Shown here piece after piece: positions 27,112 to 36,610 of a stretch of 64,000 bases of DNA. The translations under genes were made by a program, and so were the position numbers. Under the pieces are notes generated by a model. It saw only the letters and a program-made list of their open reading frames with translations. It was not told where the DNA came from and made no database searches. Source of the DNA: Chryseobacterium ginsenosidimutans (GTDB lineage: Bacteria > Bacteroidota > Bacteroidia > Flavobacteriales > Weeksellaceae); NCBI RefSeq assembly GCF_030823405.1, contig NZ_JAUSXC010000001.1, forward strand, positions 1,223,001-1,287,000, in the 5' to 3' direction. The number at the start of each line of letters is the position of its first letter. Within the stretch, counting starts at the first letter, position 1.

Positions 27112-28035
27112 TTAATTTATAGTTTTTAATTTTTGACTGTCCTCATATAATTTCGCATCACTCCATTTTGCATGTTTTGAGGGAACAATAGTGTAGCCCT
27201 TTCTATAAGCATAAACCTTCGTATATTCCGCGCCAAAGAAAATCAGCATACAGGAATAATTAATCCACATCATTATTAAAATGACGGTTCCTGCTGCTCC
27301 GAAAGCAGAAGTAGGTTTTGCCGTTCCGAAATAAAGACTCAATAAAAACTTTCCTAGTGTAAATAGAACAGCGGTCAGGAAAGCACCTTTCCAAATGGGT
27401 TTCCAGCTGACTTTCACGTCGGGAAGAACTTTAAATATTAAAGCAAAAAGAAACATAACAATCAGAAAACCAATACTAAAATTTACCAGTTGTACCAATA
27501 TGTAAGTTTCTAAACCAAAATAGGCAGTAATCCAATTATTTAAAACGCTGATCAGGGAGGAAAGAACCATGGTAATCATTAATAAAAAACCAATCATAAG
27601 GATCATTCCCAATGAATTTGCTCTGTCTAAAAGAAATTTTACAAATGCTTTTTTGGGGGCAGCTTTTACATCCCAAAGAGTATTCAAAGAATGTTGAAGC
27701 TGAAAAAATAGAGTAGTGGAACCGAAAATCAGTGAACCAATTCCGACAGCTTTCATAAAAATATTTTCTTTGTCAATTAAAGCGCCTGCAATCATATCCT
27801 GAATGCTTTTGGCAACATCCTGGCCCATAATTCCACTGATCTGATTGCTGATTTCTCCACGAATTGCTTCTTCTCCAAAGAAATATCCGGCAATCCAGAT
27901 AATGATAATCAATAATCCAGGAATTGAAAAAATTGCGTAATAAGCTAAGCTCGCAGAATCATTTGATGCTGTGGAATTATTCCATTCTTTGAAGGCCTCC
28001 TTTAATGTCTCCCAAAAAAAGTTTATATGCTTCAT
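27112..28035 (-). CDS. YihY/BrkB family inner membrane protein
   Basis: A 307-aa protein with six predicted membrane segments. The N-terminal 'KEWNNSTASNDSASLAYYAIFSIPGLLI' region (about 17-40) and the C-terminal 'FGAAGTVILIMMWINYSCMLIFFGAEYTK' region are hallmarks of the YihY/virulence factor BrkB family. The family was once annotated as RNase BN; that activity belongs to another protein. Its biochemical role is unknown. It lies 18 bp after tamL on the same strand and is probably the last gene of the tamB-tamL transcript. Confidence 0.9.
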   Translation of the reverse strand: MKHINFFWETLKEAFKEWNNSTASNDSASLAYYAIFSIPGLLIIIIWIAGYFFGEEAIRGEISNQISGIMGQDVAKSIQDMIAGALIDKENIFMKAVGIGSLIFGSTTLFFQLQHSLNTLWDVKAAPKKAFVKFLLDRANSLGMILMIGFLLMITMVLSSLISVLNNWITAYFGLETYILVQLVNFSIGFLIVMFLFALIFKVLPDVKVSWKPIWKGAFLTAVLFTLGKFLLSLYFGTAKPTSAFGAAGTVILIMMWINYSCMLIFFGAEYTKVYAYRKGYTIVPSKHAKWSDAKLYEDSQKLKTIN

Positions 28036-28053
28036 TTGTATTTTTTTGTTAAT

Positions 28054-30381
28054 TTAGAAAGGGTATCCGATTGCAATATTCAGAATAAGATTATCTTTTC
28101 TCCAGTTTGGATCTCCAAAATTTATTTTATCAAATGCCCATCTATCATTTTTTTCATAATATGGAACTCGCAAAGGCATTGCGAGATCCAGTCTTAAAAT
28201 CAGGATAGAAAAGTCAAGTCTCAGACCAAATCCTGCTCCTACAGCAATTTCACTTAAAAACTCTTTTGAAAATTTTGCTCCCGGCCTGATTGGGTCTTCA
28301 TTAATTAGCCAGATATTTCCAGCATCTGCAAAAACAGCAACGTTTAAAAATTTATAGATATTGGCACGGTATTCTGCATTTAATTCTAGCTTAATATCAC
28401 CGGATTGATCAAAATAAAACCCATCTTTAATTGTCCTTGGATCGAAACTTCCAGGTCCTAAAGTTCTCGCACGGAAAGCTCTTACGCTATTACTTCCGCC
28501 TGCAAAAAATTGTTTTGAGAAAGGAATGAATTCTGAGTTTCCATATGGATATGCGATTCCACCGATAAATCGTGTAGCTAAAGAAGTTTTTTCATTGAAT
28601 TTATGATAAAACCTAAAATCATTTTCAATTTTTGCATATTGGCTGAATGGAATCCCGAAAATACTTTTTTCCTTATCTTTTTTTACATTGGCGCCTGTTA
28701 TCAAGCCTGTGATATTTCCTGCCAAATCAAGCGTACCTTTATAATACATTGTATTGGTTTTTGGCAGCATTGTATTGGTGTAAGTGTAAGAATATGTGGG
28801 TCCAAAAATAAGCTGTTTCTTAATAACTCTTTGTAATGCTTCATTATCCTGTGCATATTCATTGTAAAGATCAGTTACATTTGCAGGCGAAACAAGTGTG
28901 ATATCAAGAATTTTTAAATCATGTTCTTTTCTCGCATTTTCTTTCCATACGTAGCCGAACGACCCGCTGAATGTATTTAATGTATAATATTCTGTACGGT
29001 TTTGAAATTCATACCCTAAAGTAATATTCGTTCTCGGAACAAAAGCGCTCGACGAATTAAAACGGAATGGCGCTACAATTCTCGGAATAGAAAGCTGTAC
29101 GTTTGAACCCGCTCTGAAAATATTTTTTGCATTCTCCGGACCACCGATTTGTACATCGAAAGCTCCGTAAACAGAAGCCTTAAACTGTTCTGCGCCTCTG
29201 AAAAAGTTTCTGTGGGTCCAGTTTAAATTTAATTCACTTCCTGCATAGTTCGCGGAGTTTGTTCTTCCTAAAGCTTCAAGACGAAGGGACTGAAGTTCTC
29301 TCGGAGTTAATAAATAATAGGCATCAAATTTATGCTGTAAAGAATCGGAAACTACAAATTCGTTCTTTACAAACTTGAAAACCCCCAAGCTAATCAGTCG
29401 GTTTAAGGTCAGATTATGATCTGTTCTGTTATACAAATCTCCTTTTTTGAAATATAAAGCTCTGTCGAAAATTTTAGGTTTGAATTTATGTTTAGGATCA
29501 ATTACATAAATATCTTCATGAGCATATTTTTGAAGAGAATCTGCATTCATCGGAATTGCATATTTCCCATTTTTTACATCCCGGATATTGTAGTTTGGAA
29601 AAACAATAACTTTATCAATTGTAAATTGTTGAGTAGAAAGATCGGGCGTGTTATCCTTTAGTTTTACGTTAAGCTCAACGGTATGGTTTTTACTGATTGT
29701 ACTATCTGCCTGAACAATGATATTATCAGGATGAAAATAATAGAAACCTCTTTCTTTTAAGCTGTTATCAATTCTTTCTCTTTCAGATTTAATGACATCC
29801 AAATCAAAAGGCTGGCCTTTTTTAAGAAAAGTTTTGCCTGTAATATCCTGAATTTCCTTATTCACTAACGAAGAATCTTTTTGAAACTTAACATCGCTTA
29901 CCAAATATCTTGCTCCTGGTCTTAAAGTATAAATTACCCCTGCTTTTTTATTTTTAGAAACAGTATCGTAAGTTGCTTTTGCATTGAAGTATCCTTTGTT
30001 TTCAGAATAGTTTTCAATAATATCTTTATTGAATTCACGGTCAACATCACCTAACAAAACAGGTTTTTCACCTACTTTATATTTGAGCCAATAATTAAAA
30101 CCTTTTTCCTTTTTCGGTTCTTTGGCAATATTATAGAAGTATAATTTGGGTCTTAAACCTAAAAATGAAGAATTGGGTTTTGGAGTAAGATTGCCTTCCA
30201 AAGCAGTCTGAAGTTCATTTTTTTCTTTTTTTGAAATGGTATCATTTTCAATTTTTATTTCAGCTCCGGTATAAAGCATCTGACCTTCCTTCAAGTATTT
30301 TGTGTTGCTACAGGAAACTGCCAACGAAGCCATTCCGAAAGTGAATAAATATTTAAAGTATATTGGGTTATTTTTTTTCAT
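28054..30381 (-). CDS. tamL: TamL, Omp85-family lipoprotein of the TAM system
   Basis: A 775-aa outer membrane protein: lipobox cysteine C24 ('LAVSC'), POTRA-like repeats to roughly residue 370 ('IEDISGKTFLKKGQPFDLD'-type segments), and a C-terminal Omp85/BamA 16-strand barrel with 'FFAGGSNSVRAFRARTLGPG' and the terminal 'NIAIGYPF'. Bacteroidetes TamA homologues are lipidated and called TamL; together with TamB they help outer membrane biogenesis. Its ATG overlaps the tamB stop codon by one base (TAATG), so translation is coupled. Confidence 0.93.
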   Translation of the reverse strand: MKKNNPIYFKYLFTFGMASLAVSCSNTKYLKEGQMLYTGAEIKIENDTISKKEKNELQTALEGNLTPKPNSSFLGLRPKLYFYNIAKEPKKEKGFNYWLKYKVGEKPVLLGDVDREFNKDIIENYSENKGYFNAKATYDTVSKNKKAGVIYTLRPGARYLVSDVKFQKDSSLVNKEIQDITGKTFLKKGQPFDLDVIKSERERIDNSLKERGFYYFHPDNIIVQADSTISKNHTVELNVKLKDNTPDLSTQQFTIDKVIVFPNYNIRDVKNGKYAIPMNADSLQKYAHEDIYVIDPKHKFKPKIFDRALYFKKGDLYNRTDHNLTLNRLISLGVFKFVKNEFVVSDSLQHKFDAYYLLTPRELQSLRLEALGRTNSANYAGSELNLNWTHRNFFRGAEQFKASVYGAFDVQIGGPENAKNIFRAGSNVQLSIPRIVAPFRFNSSSAFVPRTNITLGYEFQNRTEYYTLNTFSGSFGYVWKENARKEHDLKILDITLVSPANVTDLYNEYAQDNEALQRVIKKQLIFGPTYSYTYTNTMLPKTNTMYYKGTLDLAGNITGLITGANVKKDKEKSIFGIPFSQYAKIENDFRFYHKFNEKTSLATRFIGGIAYPYGNSEFIPFSKQFFAGGSNSVRAFRARTLGPGSFDPRTIKDGFYFDQSGDIKLELNAEYRANIYKFLNVAVFADAGNIWLINEDPIRPGAKFSKEFLSEIAVGAGFGLRLDFSILILRLDLAMPLRVPYYEKNDRWAFDKINFGDPNWRKDNLILNIAIGYPF

Positions 30382-33300
30382 TATTTAAATTCTACGGCTT
30401 GGTTTTGCTTATTTTTTCTGGATTCTCTCTGCTTTTTGTTTCTTGATTTCTGAAAGATATCCCGAAATTTATTATAATCCAACGTGATGATAAATCCGAC
30501 TCCGGTTTCTACAATCTGCCCCTGAAGAGCAACCTGATATTCATTCTTTCTGTAAGCACGAAGCATATATCTTCCGTCTTTAGAAAGGCTGTAATCTGCT
30601 GTTACATCTCCTGCAATATTGGTCATACTTTCATTCTGGCGGGCATCTCCTTCCAATGCAAAATTACTTCCTACCGAAACTTTTAGTCTGTCGTTTAATA
30701 GTTTTTTGCTTAAACCAACATTAAGATCAGTTCTTGTATTTTTCGCACCTGTTGAATAATCTTCAGAAGATTCTAAGTCAAAATTCAAGTCAACTCCTTT
30801 AATCAGATCTGAGGCAAGATTATTTAATTGTTGTGAAAGAATTTTACTCACGCTCTGTCTTGCCAGCATTTCCCCGGAAAGTCCGGCTCCGGATTCAAAT
30901 GGATTTTCACCGATAAACCTGTTTAAAAGCAATAAAGCAAAAACCTGTTTATTCATTTCAGATTCCTGAGTTCTCAACTGTGTTAGTTTTTGATCTACAA
31001 TATCTGTTACGGTTGAAGAAACAGCATTGTTTTTCTCATCAGTCGTGATATCAAATGTAATGACAGGTTTCAGTAATTCTCCATTCATTTTTAATAAAGT
31101 ATTGAAAGGAATTCTTTGCTTAAACTGATTCAATGTTCCTGCATCTTCACCACTTACTTGCTGTTCAACTAAATCAATCGGTGCAGCTTCGGTTTTATAA
31201 ACGGCAGTAATATCAAGATTTGCTGTCGTCGGTTCTCCGGTCCATGTAATAGTACTTCCTTTTTGGATGTCAAACTTACGTTTCAAAACACTTACCGTCA
31301 TTTCATAGCTTCCGGATTCTACTTCATAAACACCGACAAGCGTAGTTTTTCCGGAAGGATCTACACCTCCCGTTAATTCGGCTTCACCTTGAAGTTTTAC
31401 GAAATCTCCGTTGGCTTTATCGATCAGCAAAGATAATTTTGCTTTTTTACTTATTTGAATATTTACATTCACATCCATTCCCTGAATGCGGCTTTGAGAG
31501 TTTAAAGAATCTGTCTTAATGGTTTTATTTAAAACAACCTGATCCTGATCAATAAACTCTACAATTCCTTCTCTTTCCTGTAAAGTGGGAGAGGATTGAG
31601 GAAGAACGAAAGTGAAATCAGTATTGTCTGAAACCGCCAGTCTTCCGTCAACTTTCGGTAAATCTAAGTTTCCGCGGATGTGTAATCCTGCATCAATTGC
31701 CAAAATTCCGTACATGATTGCATCATTGGTTTTTTCGGAATTTACCACTTTGAAATCTTTAGCATTTACATCAAGATTGAAGGCGAAATCCCTGTAAGTT
31801 TGCGTTAGAACCTGTCCGTCAACTTTTAGAGAATTTCCGTCTTTGTCATTAATTTTAAAATTATCAAATTCAATTCCTCTGTTGGTAAAGTCGATTTCAT
31901 CATTCAGTTTTCTGAAATCACTTCCTGTTTTGGCAATTTCTAGTCCAACATCATTGAATTTTACTTTACCTAAAATATTAGGTTTATCCATTGTTCCTGT
32001 AATTTTTAAATTTCCTGAAATATAACCTTCCGTATTGGTAATGGCATTCATTGAGAATCCTTGTACAGATTTCATTTGAAGTTGATTAATTGCCATATTA
32101 AGATCGAATGTGCTGGAAGAAGTATTGTAATCTCCCAGAATTTTCACATCATTATTGTTTCCTGAAAGAGCAATATCAGCATTTAAAAGATTCGGTGAAG
32201 AGTTGTTAACTTTTACGGCAAGGTTTCCGATAGGATTTCCGTACACAAATAAATCCGTAATATTTAAGTCAGAATTAAATGTCATTTTTTTTGTTAAATC
32301 GCGTAACTGAGCCGTTCCGTTAATTGTTCCTTTAGCTAAAACAGTATCTTTTTTAATTAATTCTGTGATCGTTTCAATCTTAAAATCTTTTAACGAAACA
32401 TTTAAAGGAGAGTTTGAGTTTTGAGATTCAGACTGCAATAAAATTTCACTTCCTCCATTTGAAAGCCTGAAATTGTCAGCAAGGATTCCGTTTTTTCCGA
32501 CCTGGATCTTATTTCCTTCAGCGACCGTCCAATCGGTATAATTTAATTTTAAACCGTCAGGATTTAATGAAATTTCCGTAATATCATTCAGCGATTTTGC
32601 ATTTCCTGCAATTAAGAATTGAGTAGCATCTTTTTCGTCTTTCGTTGTAATATTGTAATTAATGATATTATTGGCAATATCACCACCAATATTTATTTTA
32701 TTTAAAGCAAAGCTTGAGCTTTTTAAACCAGCCACGTAAAAATTATACTGTAAAGCCTGATTTTCGTTGGTTACTTTCAAAGTTGCGTTTTCAATGGAGT
32801 TTTCACCATACAAAAGTTGAGGAATCTGTCCGTCAATCTCAATTTTTTGGGAATCGGCATTATAGTTTCCTACTAAATTGATGGTTTCAAAACTCTTTAA
32901 ATCCGGAACGAATTTTCTAATCAGATCATCATTTTTGATTTTTGCATTAAAAGTAAAAAACTGTCCAGACTGGATCTTCTCAGCTTTAGTTGGTTTCTGA
33001 AACTGGTAATATTGATTGATGGTCTGTGTTAAAGCTCCAAATATTTGAGTCAGTTTATATTTTCCTTTTAATTCAACATCTGCAATCTGCGAATTGAAGA
33101 AAATATTGGTAGAATCATTGGTTGAAGAAGCTTTTACATTGACTTCCTGAACTGGGTAAACTTCTTTGGTATCGGAGAATGCAAAATCTTTTAAATTTAA
33201 ATAACCATTCAGATTATCGGGATCTAAATTCGTAAAATTACCATCAATTTTCCCTGCAAGAATCATCGGATCTTTATAAAACCCAAGTTTATTAAGGTCA

Positions 33301-35417
33301 AGTTTAATCACTTCCCCATTAATTTTTACGGTAGGATTTTTCTCATTATAAACACCGGAAGCAGTCAATAATAAATTGGCATTCGGATCTTTTGAGTTTA
33401 AAATAATATTGTACGCTCCGCGTCTTATTTTTCCCGTTAAATTCATGTTTTGATAGCGGTAACCCTTGTAAACTGCGGAGGCAACATGGCCTTTCAGATC
33501 GGCATTGGCATTTTTGAAATCGAAACTTTCTCCTTTAGCATAAATTTGTGCCGAAACAGCTCCAATATCTTTATTCTGAATGATTTTTCCGACCTGTAAA
33601 CCCTGAAGATTAGCTTTTACATCATACAATTCATGGTTTTTTCTTCTCATGTCTACTTGCGCAATCACAGAAGCATTTCCAAGAGTAGAATAGAGGTTAA
33701 GGTTTGCATTAACAACCTTAGTGGTACCTTTTGCGGTTCCTTTGATACTAATATTGGAAGGCAGTGAAATATTGGAAGGAATTGTATTTTTCGGAACTAA
33801 ATTGAAGATTGTTTTTGCTGACGAAGATAATTCTGCAATTCTTAAATCGTAATATAATTTATCAGGATTCATTGCATTTTTGATTCTTCCTGATGCTGCA
33901 ACTCTTAATTGATCCAGGCCGGAAACTTTCAGATTGTCAATTAATAAATCATTAACATTTCCTTTTACATTCGCATTCACATTTAAAATCGCATTCGGGT
34001 ATTTATTGAAAGGAGCCGTATTTCTTAAAGTAGGAACCAAATTTAAAATATCAGCGAAACCAATTTTAGAATCTTTAATGTTGGCTGAAATTTTTACAGC
34101 TCCCAAGTTTGAACTTAATTGCTCAATTGCATTATAATTTAAAATAACCTCATCACGTAAAACTGTTTTCGGAGTCTGTAAATACAAATCTTTTAAATAT
34201 GCTTCTTTCTCATTATACACAAAATCCGTATTGAATTCCTGAATATCCAAACCTCTTGCTTCCTGAATTTCTGCTGAATTTACATTTCCTGCAAACGTAT
34301 TGTTCTGCATTTTGAAATTTCGTATTTCAACATTCATTTTATTGAAATTAAGGTGATTAAAATCCATCCCTTGTTTTGTTGGGGCGACGGCGGTATTGTT
34401 GTAAGCTACTTTTACATCATTTAAAACCAATTTTCCGAGCAATAAACTCAAGGCTTTTTGTTGATCCGTTACTTTTGAAACTTCCGGTTGTTTGGTGTTT
34501 TTCGGATTTGCATTTTGTGCCGGAAGATAAAGATTTGCATTAATATTGGCTCCGGAAAGAAAAACGTTATCAACATTATAAGCGTTGTTTTCAAGATCAA
34601 GCTTGTTGACTTTTGTGCTTAATTCTTTAAATAAAACTTTGGCGAAGGTTTTCGTATTATCATCATCGTAACCGATATCGAAATTGGTGAGTTTTACTCC
34701 TCTTAAACCAATCTGCATTGGTTTTTTATTGTTTAAGGAATCAACCTTCTTCCCAACTTTTTTAGAAACTTCTTCTACAAGATCCTGCTTTAATTTTAAC
34801 TTTAATCCATCAAGATTGATGTCATTAACGACATATTTATTATTACTTAAATCGAAAGTTTTTACTCTTGTATCGAAAGATTTAAAATAAAGTTTTATAT
34901 CATTTCGGGATTGTTGATCGTTGAAGGTAACGCCGATATCTTGTAAATTAATTTTATCTAAAGAAATGATGAAAGGTTTTGATGGACTTTCTTCCTTATC
35001 ACTTGTGGCAAAAGCATTAATAATATAATCGAAGTTGAATTTTCCGTCCGGTTTTCTTACAATATTGGCTCTTGCTCCTTCCAGATCTACGGAAGTGATA
35101 TCCGCTGTGGAATTGATGAGTTTAAGCATATTCAATCCGACATCAAGTTTTTTTACCGCCAAAAGAGTGTCAATATCCTGTCCTTTTAAATACAAATTTT
35201 CCATAACAAGGCTGTTTGGAAATCCTATGTAAACCTTTTCCAGACTTACTTTTGTTTTGATTTTCTTCTCAAGATAGACAACCAGTTTGTCTTTGATGAA
35301 ATTCTGAACCACAGGAAGTCTTAAGCTAAGGATAAGCAAAGTAAAAAAAACCAATATCGAAATAATGGTTATTATAAAACGCCTTAAGAGTTTTCTTTTG
35401 TTGATTTTTAGTTTCAA
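30381..35417 (-). CDS. tamB: TamB, inner-membrane-anchored TAM component (TTG start)
   Basis: A giant 1678-aa protein with an N-terminal membrane anchor (about 13-32) and a long beta-taco region rich in 'LKVSGLD', 'ADLKGHV', 'VDGQVL' type repeats, ending in the conserved TamB (DUF490) C-terminal domain with 'LLLNRFIGENPFESG' and 'NFALEGDARQNES'. It bridges the periplasm to TamL and is linked to lipid transfer and outer membrane assembly. The only start that keeps the anchor is TTG at 35417; the frame closes five codons upstream and the first internal ATG is near residue 70. First gene of tamB-tamL-yihY. Confidence 0.93.
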   Translation of the reverse strand: MKLKINKRKLLRRFIITIISILVFFTLLILSLRLPVVQNFIKDKLVVYLEKKIKTKVSLEKVYIGFPNSLVMENLYLKGQDIDTLLAVKKLDVGLNMLKLINSTADITSVDLEGARANIVRKPDGKFNFDYIINAFATSDKEESPSKPFIISLDKINLQDIGVTFNDQQSRNDIKLYFKSFDTRVKTFDLSNNKYVVNDINLDGLKLKLKQDLVEEVSKKVGKKVDSLNNKKPMQIGLRGVKLTNFDIGYDDDNTKTFAKVLFKELSTKVNKLDLENNAYNVDNVFLSGANINANLYLPAQNANPKNTKQPEVSKVTDQQKALSLLLGKLVLNDVKVAYNNTAVAPTKQGMDFNHLNFNKMNVEIRNFKMQNNTFAGNVNSAEIQEARGLDIQEFNTDFVYNEKEAYLKDLYLQTPKTVLRDEVILNYNAIEQLSSNLGAVKISANIKDSKIGFADILNLVPTLRNTAPFNKYPNAILNVNANVKGNVNDLLIDNLKVSGLDQLRVAASGRIKNAMNPDKLYYDLRIAELSSSAKTIFNLVPKNTIPSNISLPSNISIKGTAKGTTKVVNANLNLYSTLGNASVIAQVDMRRKNHELYDVKANLQGLQVGKIIQNKDIGAVSAQIYAKGESFDFKNANADLKGHVASAVYKGYRYQNMNLTGKIRRGAYNIILNSKDPNANLLLTASGVYNEKNPTVKINGEVIKLDLNKLGFYKDPMILAGKIDGNFTNLDPDNLNGYLNLKDFAFSDTKEVYPVQEVNVKASSTNDSTNIFFNSQIADVELKGKYKLTQIFGALTQTINQYYQFQKPTKAEKIQSGQFFTFNAKIKNDDLIRKFVPDLKSFETINLVGNYNADSQKIEIDGQIPQLLYGENSIENATLKVTNENQALQYNFYVAGLKSSSFALNKINIGGDIANNIINYNITTKDEKDATQFLIAGNAKSLNDITEISLNPDGLKLNYTDWTVAEGNKIQVGKNGILADNFRLSNGGSEILLQSESQNSNSPLNVSLKDFKIETITELIKKDTVLAKGTINGTAQLRDLTKKMTFNSDLNITDLFVYGNPIGNLAVKVNNSSPNLLNADIALSGNNNDVKILGDYNTSSSTFDLNMAINQLQMKSVQGFSMNAITNTEGYISGNLKITGTMDKPNILGKVKFNDVGLEIAKTGSDFRKLNDEIDFTNRGIEFDNFKINDKDGNSLKVDGQVLTQTYRDFAFNLDVNAKDFKVVNSEKTNDAIMYGILAIDAGLHIRGNLDLPKVDGRLAVSDNTDFTFVLPQSSPTLQEREGIVEFIDQDQVVLNKTIKTDSLNSQSRIQGMDVNVNIQISKKAKLSLLIDKANGDFVKLQGEAELTGGVDPSGKTTLVGVYEVESGSYEMTVSVLKRKFDIQKGSTITWTGEPTTANLDITAVYKTEAAPIDLVEQQVSGEDAGTLNQFKQRIPFNTLLKMNGELLKPVITFDITTDEKNNAVSSTVTDIVDQKLTQLRTQESEMNKQVFALLLLNRFIGENPFESGAGLSGEMLARQSVSKILSQQLNNLASDLIKGVDLNFDLESSEDYSTGAKNTRTDLNVGLSKKLLNDRLKVSVGSNFALEGDARQNESMTNIAGDVTADYSLSKDGRYMLRAYRKNEYQVALQGQIVETGVGFIITLDYNKFRDIFQKSRNKKQRESRKNKQNQAVEFK

Positions 35418-35706
35418 GAGCGATTGGGTTTAAACAAATATAATAATACTAAATTATTAATTATCTGTTGTGGTACCCTTTGAGAATACAAAAATCCTGC
35501 CTTGACTGCCCTTTCTGGAATTTAGTTTAGTTAATTGTCAAGTGAATTAGTTGATGACGACAGTCAAAGCCTGGATTTAGTTCTTAAAAAGTCCCCCTTT
35601 TTTTCATTTTTTAGTGTTGAAAAGGTCTGTCAAAATGAAATTAAATGTTAGTTTAGTTATTAAAAGGGGACTTGAGATAATTTACATATGTTGAGATATT
35701 AATTTT
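35418..35706. other. 289-bp gap between ccoP and tamB with two inverted-repeat structures
   Basis: No ORF. Two structures are visible: imperfect arms AATCCTGCCTTGACTG (35493-35508) and CAGTCAAAGCCTGGATT (35561-35577), and arms AAGTCCCCCTTTT (35589-35601) and AAAAGGGGACTT (35662-35673) that pair apart from one extra C. Either could be a relic of a small repeat element; the second could also stop ccoP transcription. Confidence 0.5.
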
Positions 35707-36594
35707 TTAATTATTTCCATTTTCCCAGTGTGCTACTTCTCCTTTTGGAGCTGCACCACCTTGAGCGGGAGTAATGGGTGCTATTTCCTGATTGATGTGA
35801 TATACATAAGCTGCAATTTTCTCTGCATCTCTTCCTGTAATTGTTCCTTCTTTGATTAAAGGCCGCATGGTAGGGTTATTTGGAGAACCGTTTTCAAGCA
35901 TCCAGAAAACATTTTTAAATAAGCTTTTTTCTTTGATATTGATCCAGCTTTTGTCTGTTAAATTCGGTCCGATTCCTCCTTTTGCTCCATCGCCGTGGCA
36001 GGTTACGCAATTGGTTTTGAAAAGCTCCTGACCTTCGGCAATGTTATCAGCACTGTATTTTGCAGATTCAAGATTGATTTGAGGTGCTGTTTTTTCATAT
36101 TCTTCAATGGAAGCGAGCATGGTTTTGGTTTCGTGGTTCAGTTCTGCTTCAGGATGGGCATAATCTGTGAATGCAAAAGCTGTTAAATATATTACACAAA
36201 ATATACATCCGAAATAAAATAAACCGATCCACCATTTGGGAAGAGAATTGTCCAGTTCTGTAATTCCGTCGAAGCCATGATCGATGAGGATATCTTTTTC
36301 TTCGGTTGCAGATTGTTTTTTGAATGCCGAATTCCAAAGTTTTTGAAAATAGGAGATATTTTTATCTTTTAAATATTGTATTTTTTCCTCTTCTGATAGC
36401 TTTGTGAAATTTTGATTTTCAATTAAATCTCCAATAGAATTCATAATTAAGAGCAGGATAATTGCAATCAACATCAATCCCCAAAAGAAAGGAGAAGAGA
36501 AATATCCTGAATCATGTGCGAACATTTCGAACGCCATGATCGTCAAACCTATTGTTAAAAGGATGTATATGGAAATTGGGGTTCTTGTTTTCAT
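35707..36594 (-). CDS. ccoP: cbb3-type cytochrome c oxidase subunit III, single heme c
   Basis: CcoP/FixP of 295 aa. Two or three N-terminal membrane segments (about 9-22, 36-51, 121-142) surround the FixP-N region 'FDGITELDNSLPKWW', then one cytochrome c domain with CVTCH at 196-200 and the 'IGPNL' and 'MRPL' axial-ligand region. Classical proteobacterial CcoP has two CxxCH motifs; here there is only one, as known in Bacteroidetes. It takes electrons to the CcoN binuclear centre. It is 16 bp downstream of ccoNO; no ccoQ fits between. Confidence 0.94.
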   Translation of the reverse strand: MKTRTPISIYILLTIGLTIMAFEMFAHDSGYFSSPFFWGLMLIAIILLLIMNSIGDLIENQNFTKLSEEEKIQYLKDKNISYFQKLWNSAFKKQSATEEKDILIDHGFDGITELDNSLPKWWIGLFYFGCIFCVIYLTAFAFTDYAHPEAELNHETKTMLASIEEYEKTAPQINLESAKYSADNIAEGQELFKTNCVTCHGDGAKGGIGPNLTDKSWINIKEKSLFKNVFWMLENGSPNNPTMRPLIKEGTITGRDAEKIAAYVYHINQEIAPITPAQGGAAPKGEVAHWENGNN

Positions 36595-36610
36595 TTTAGA
36601 TTAATTTAAA

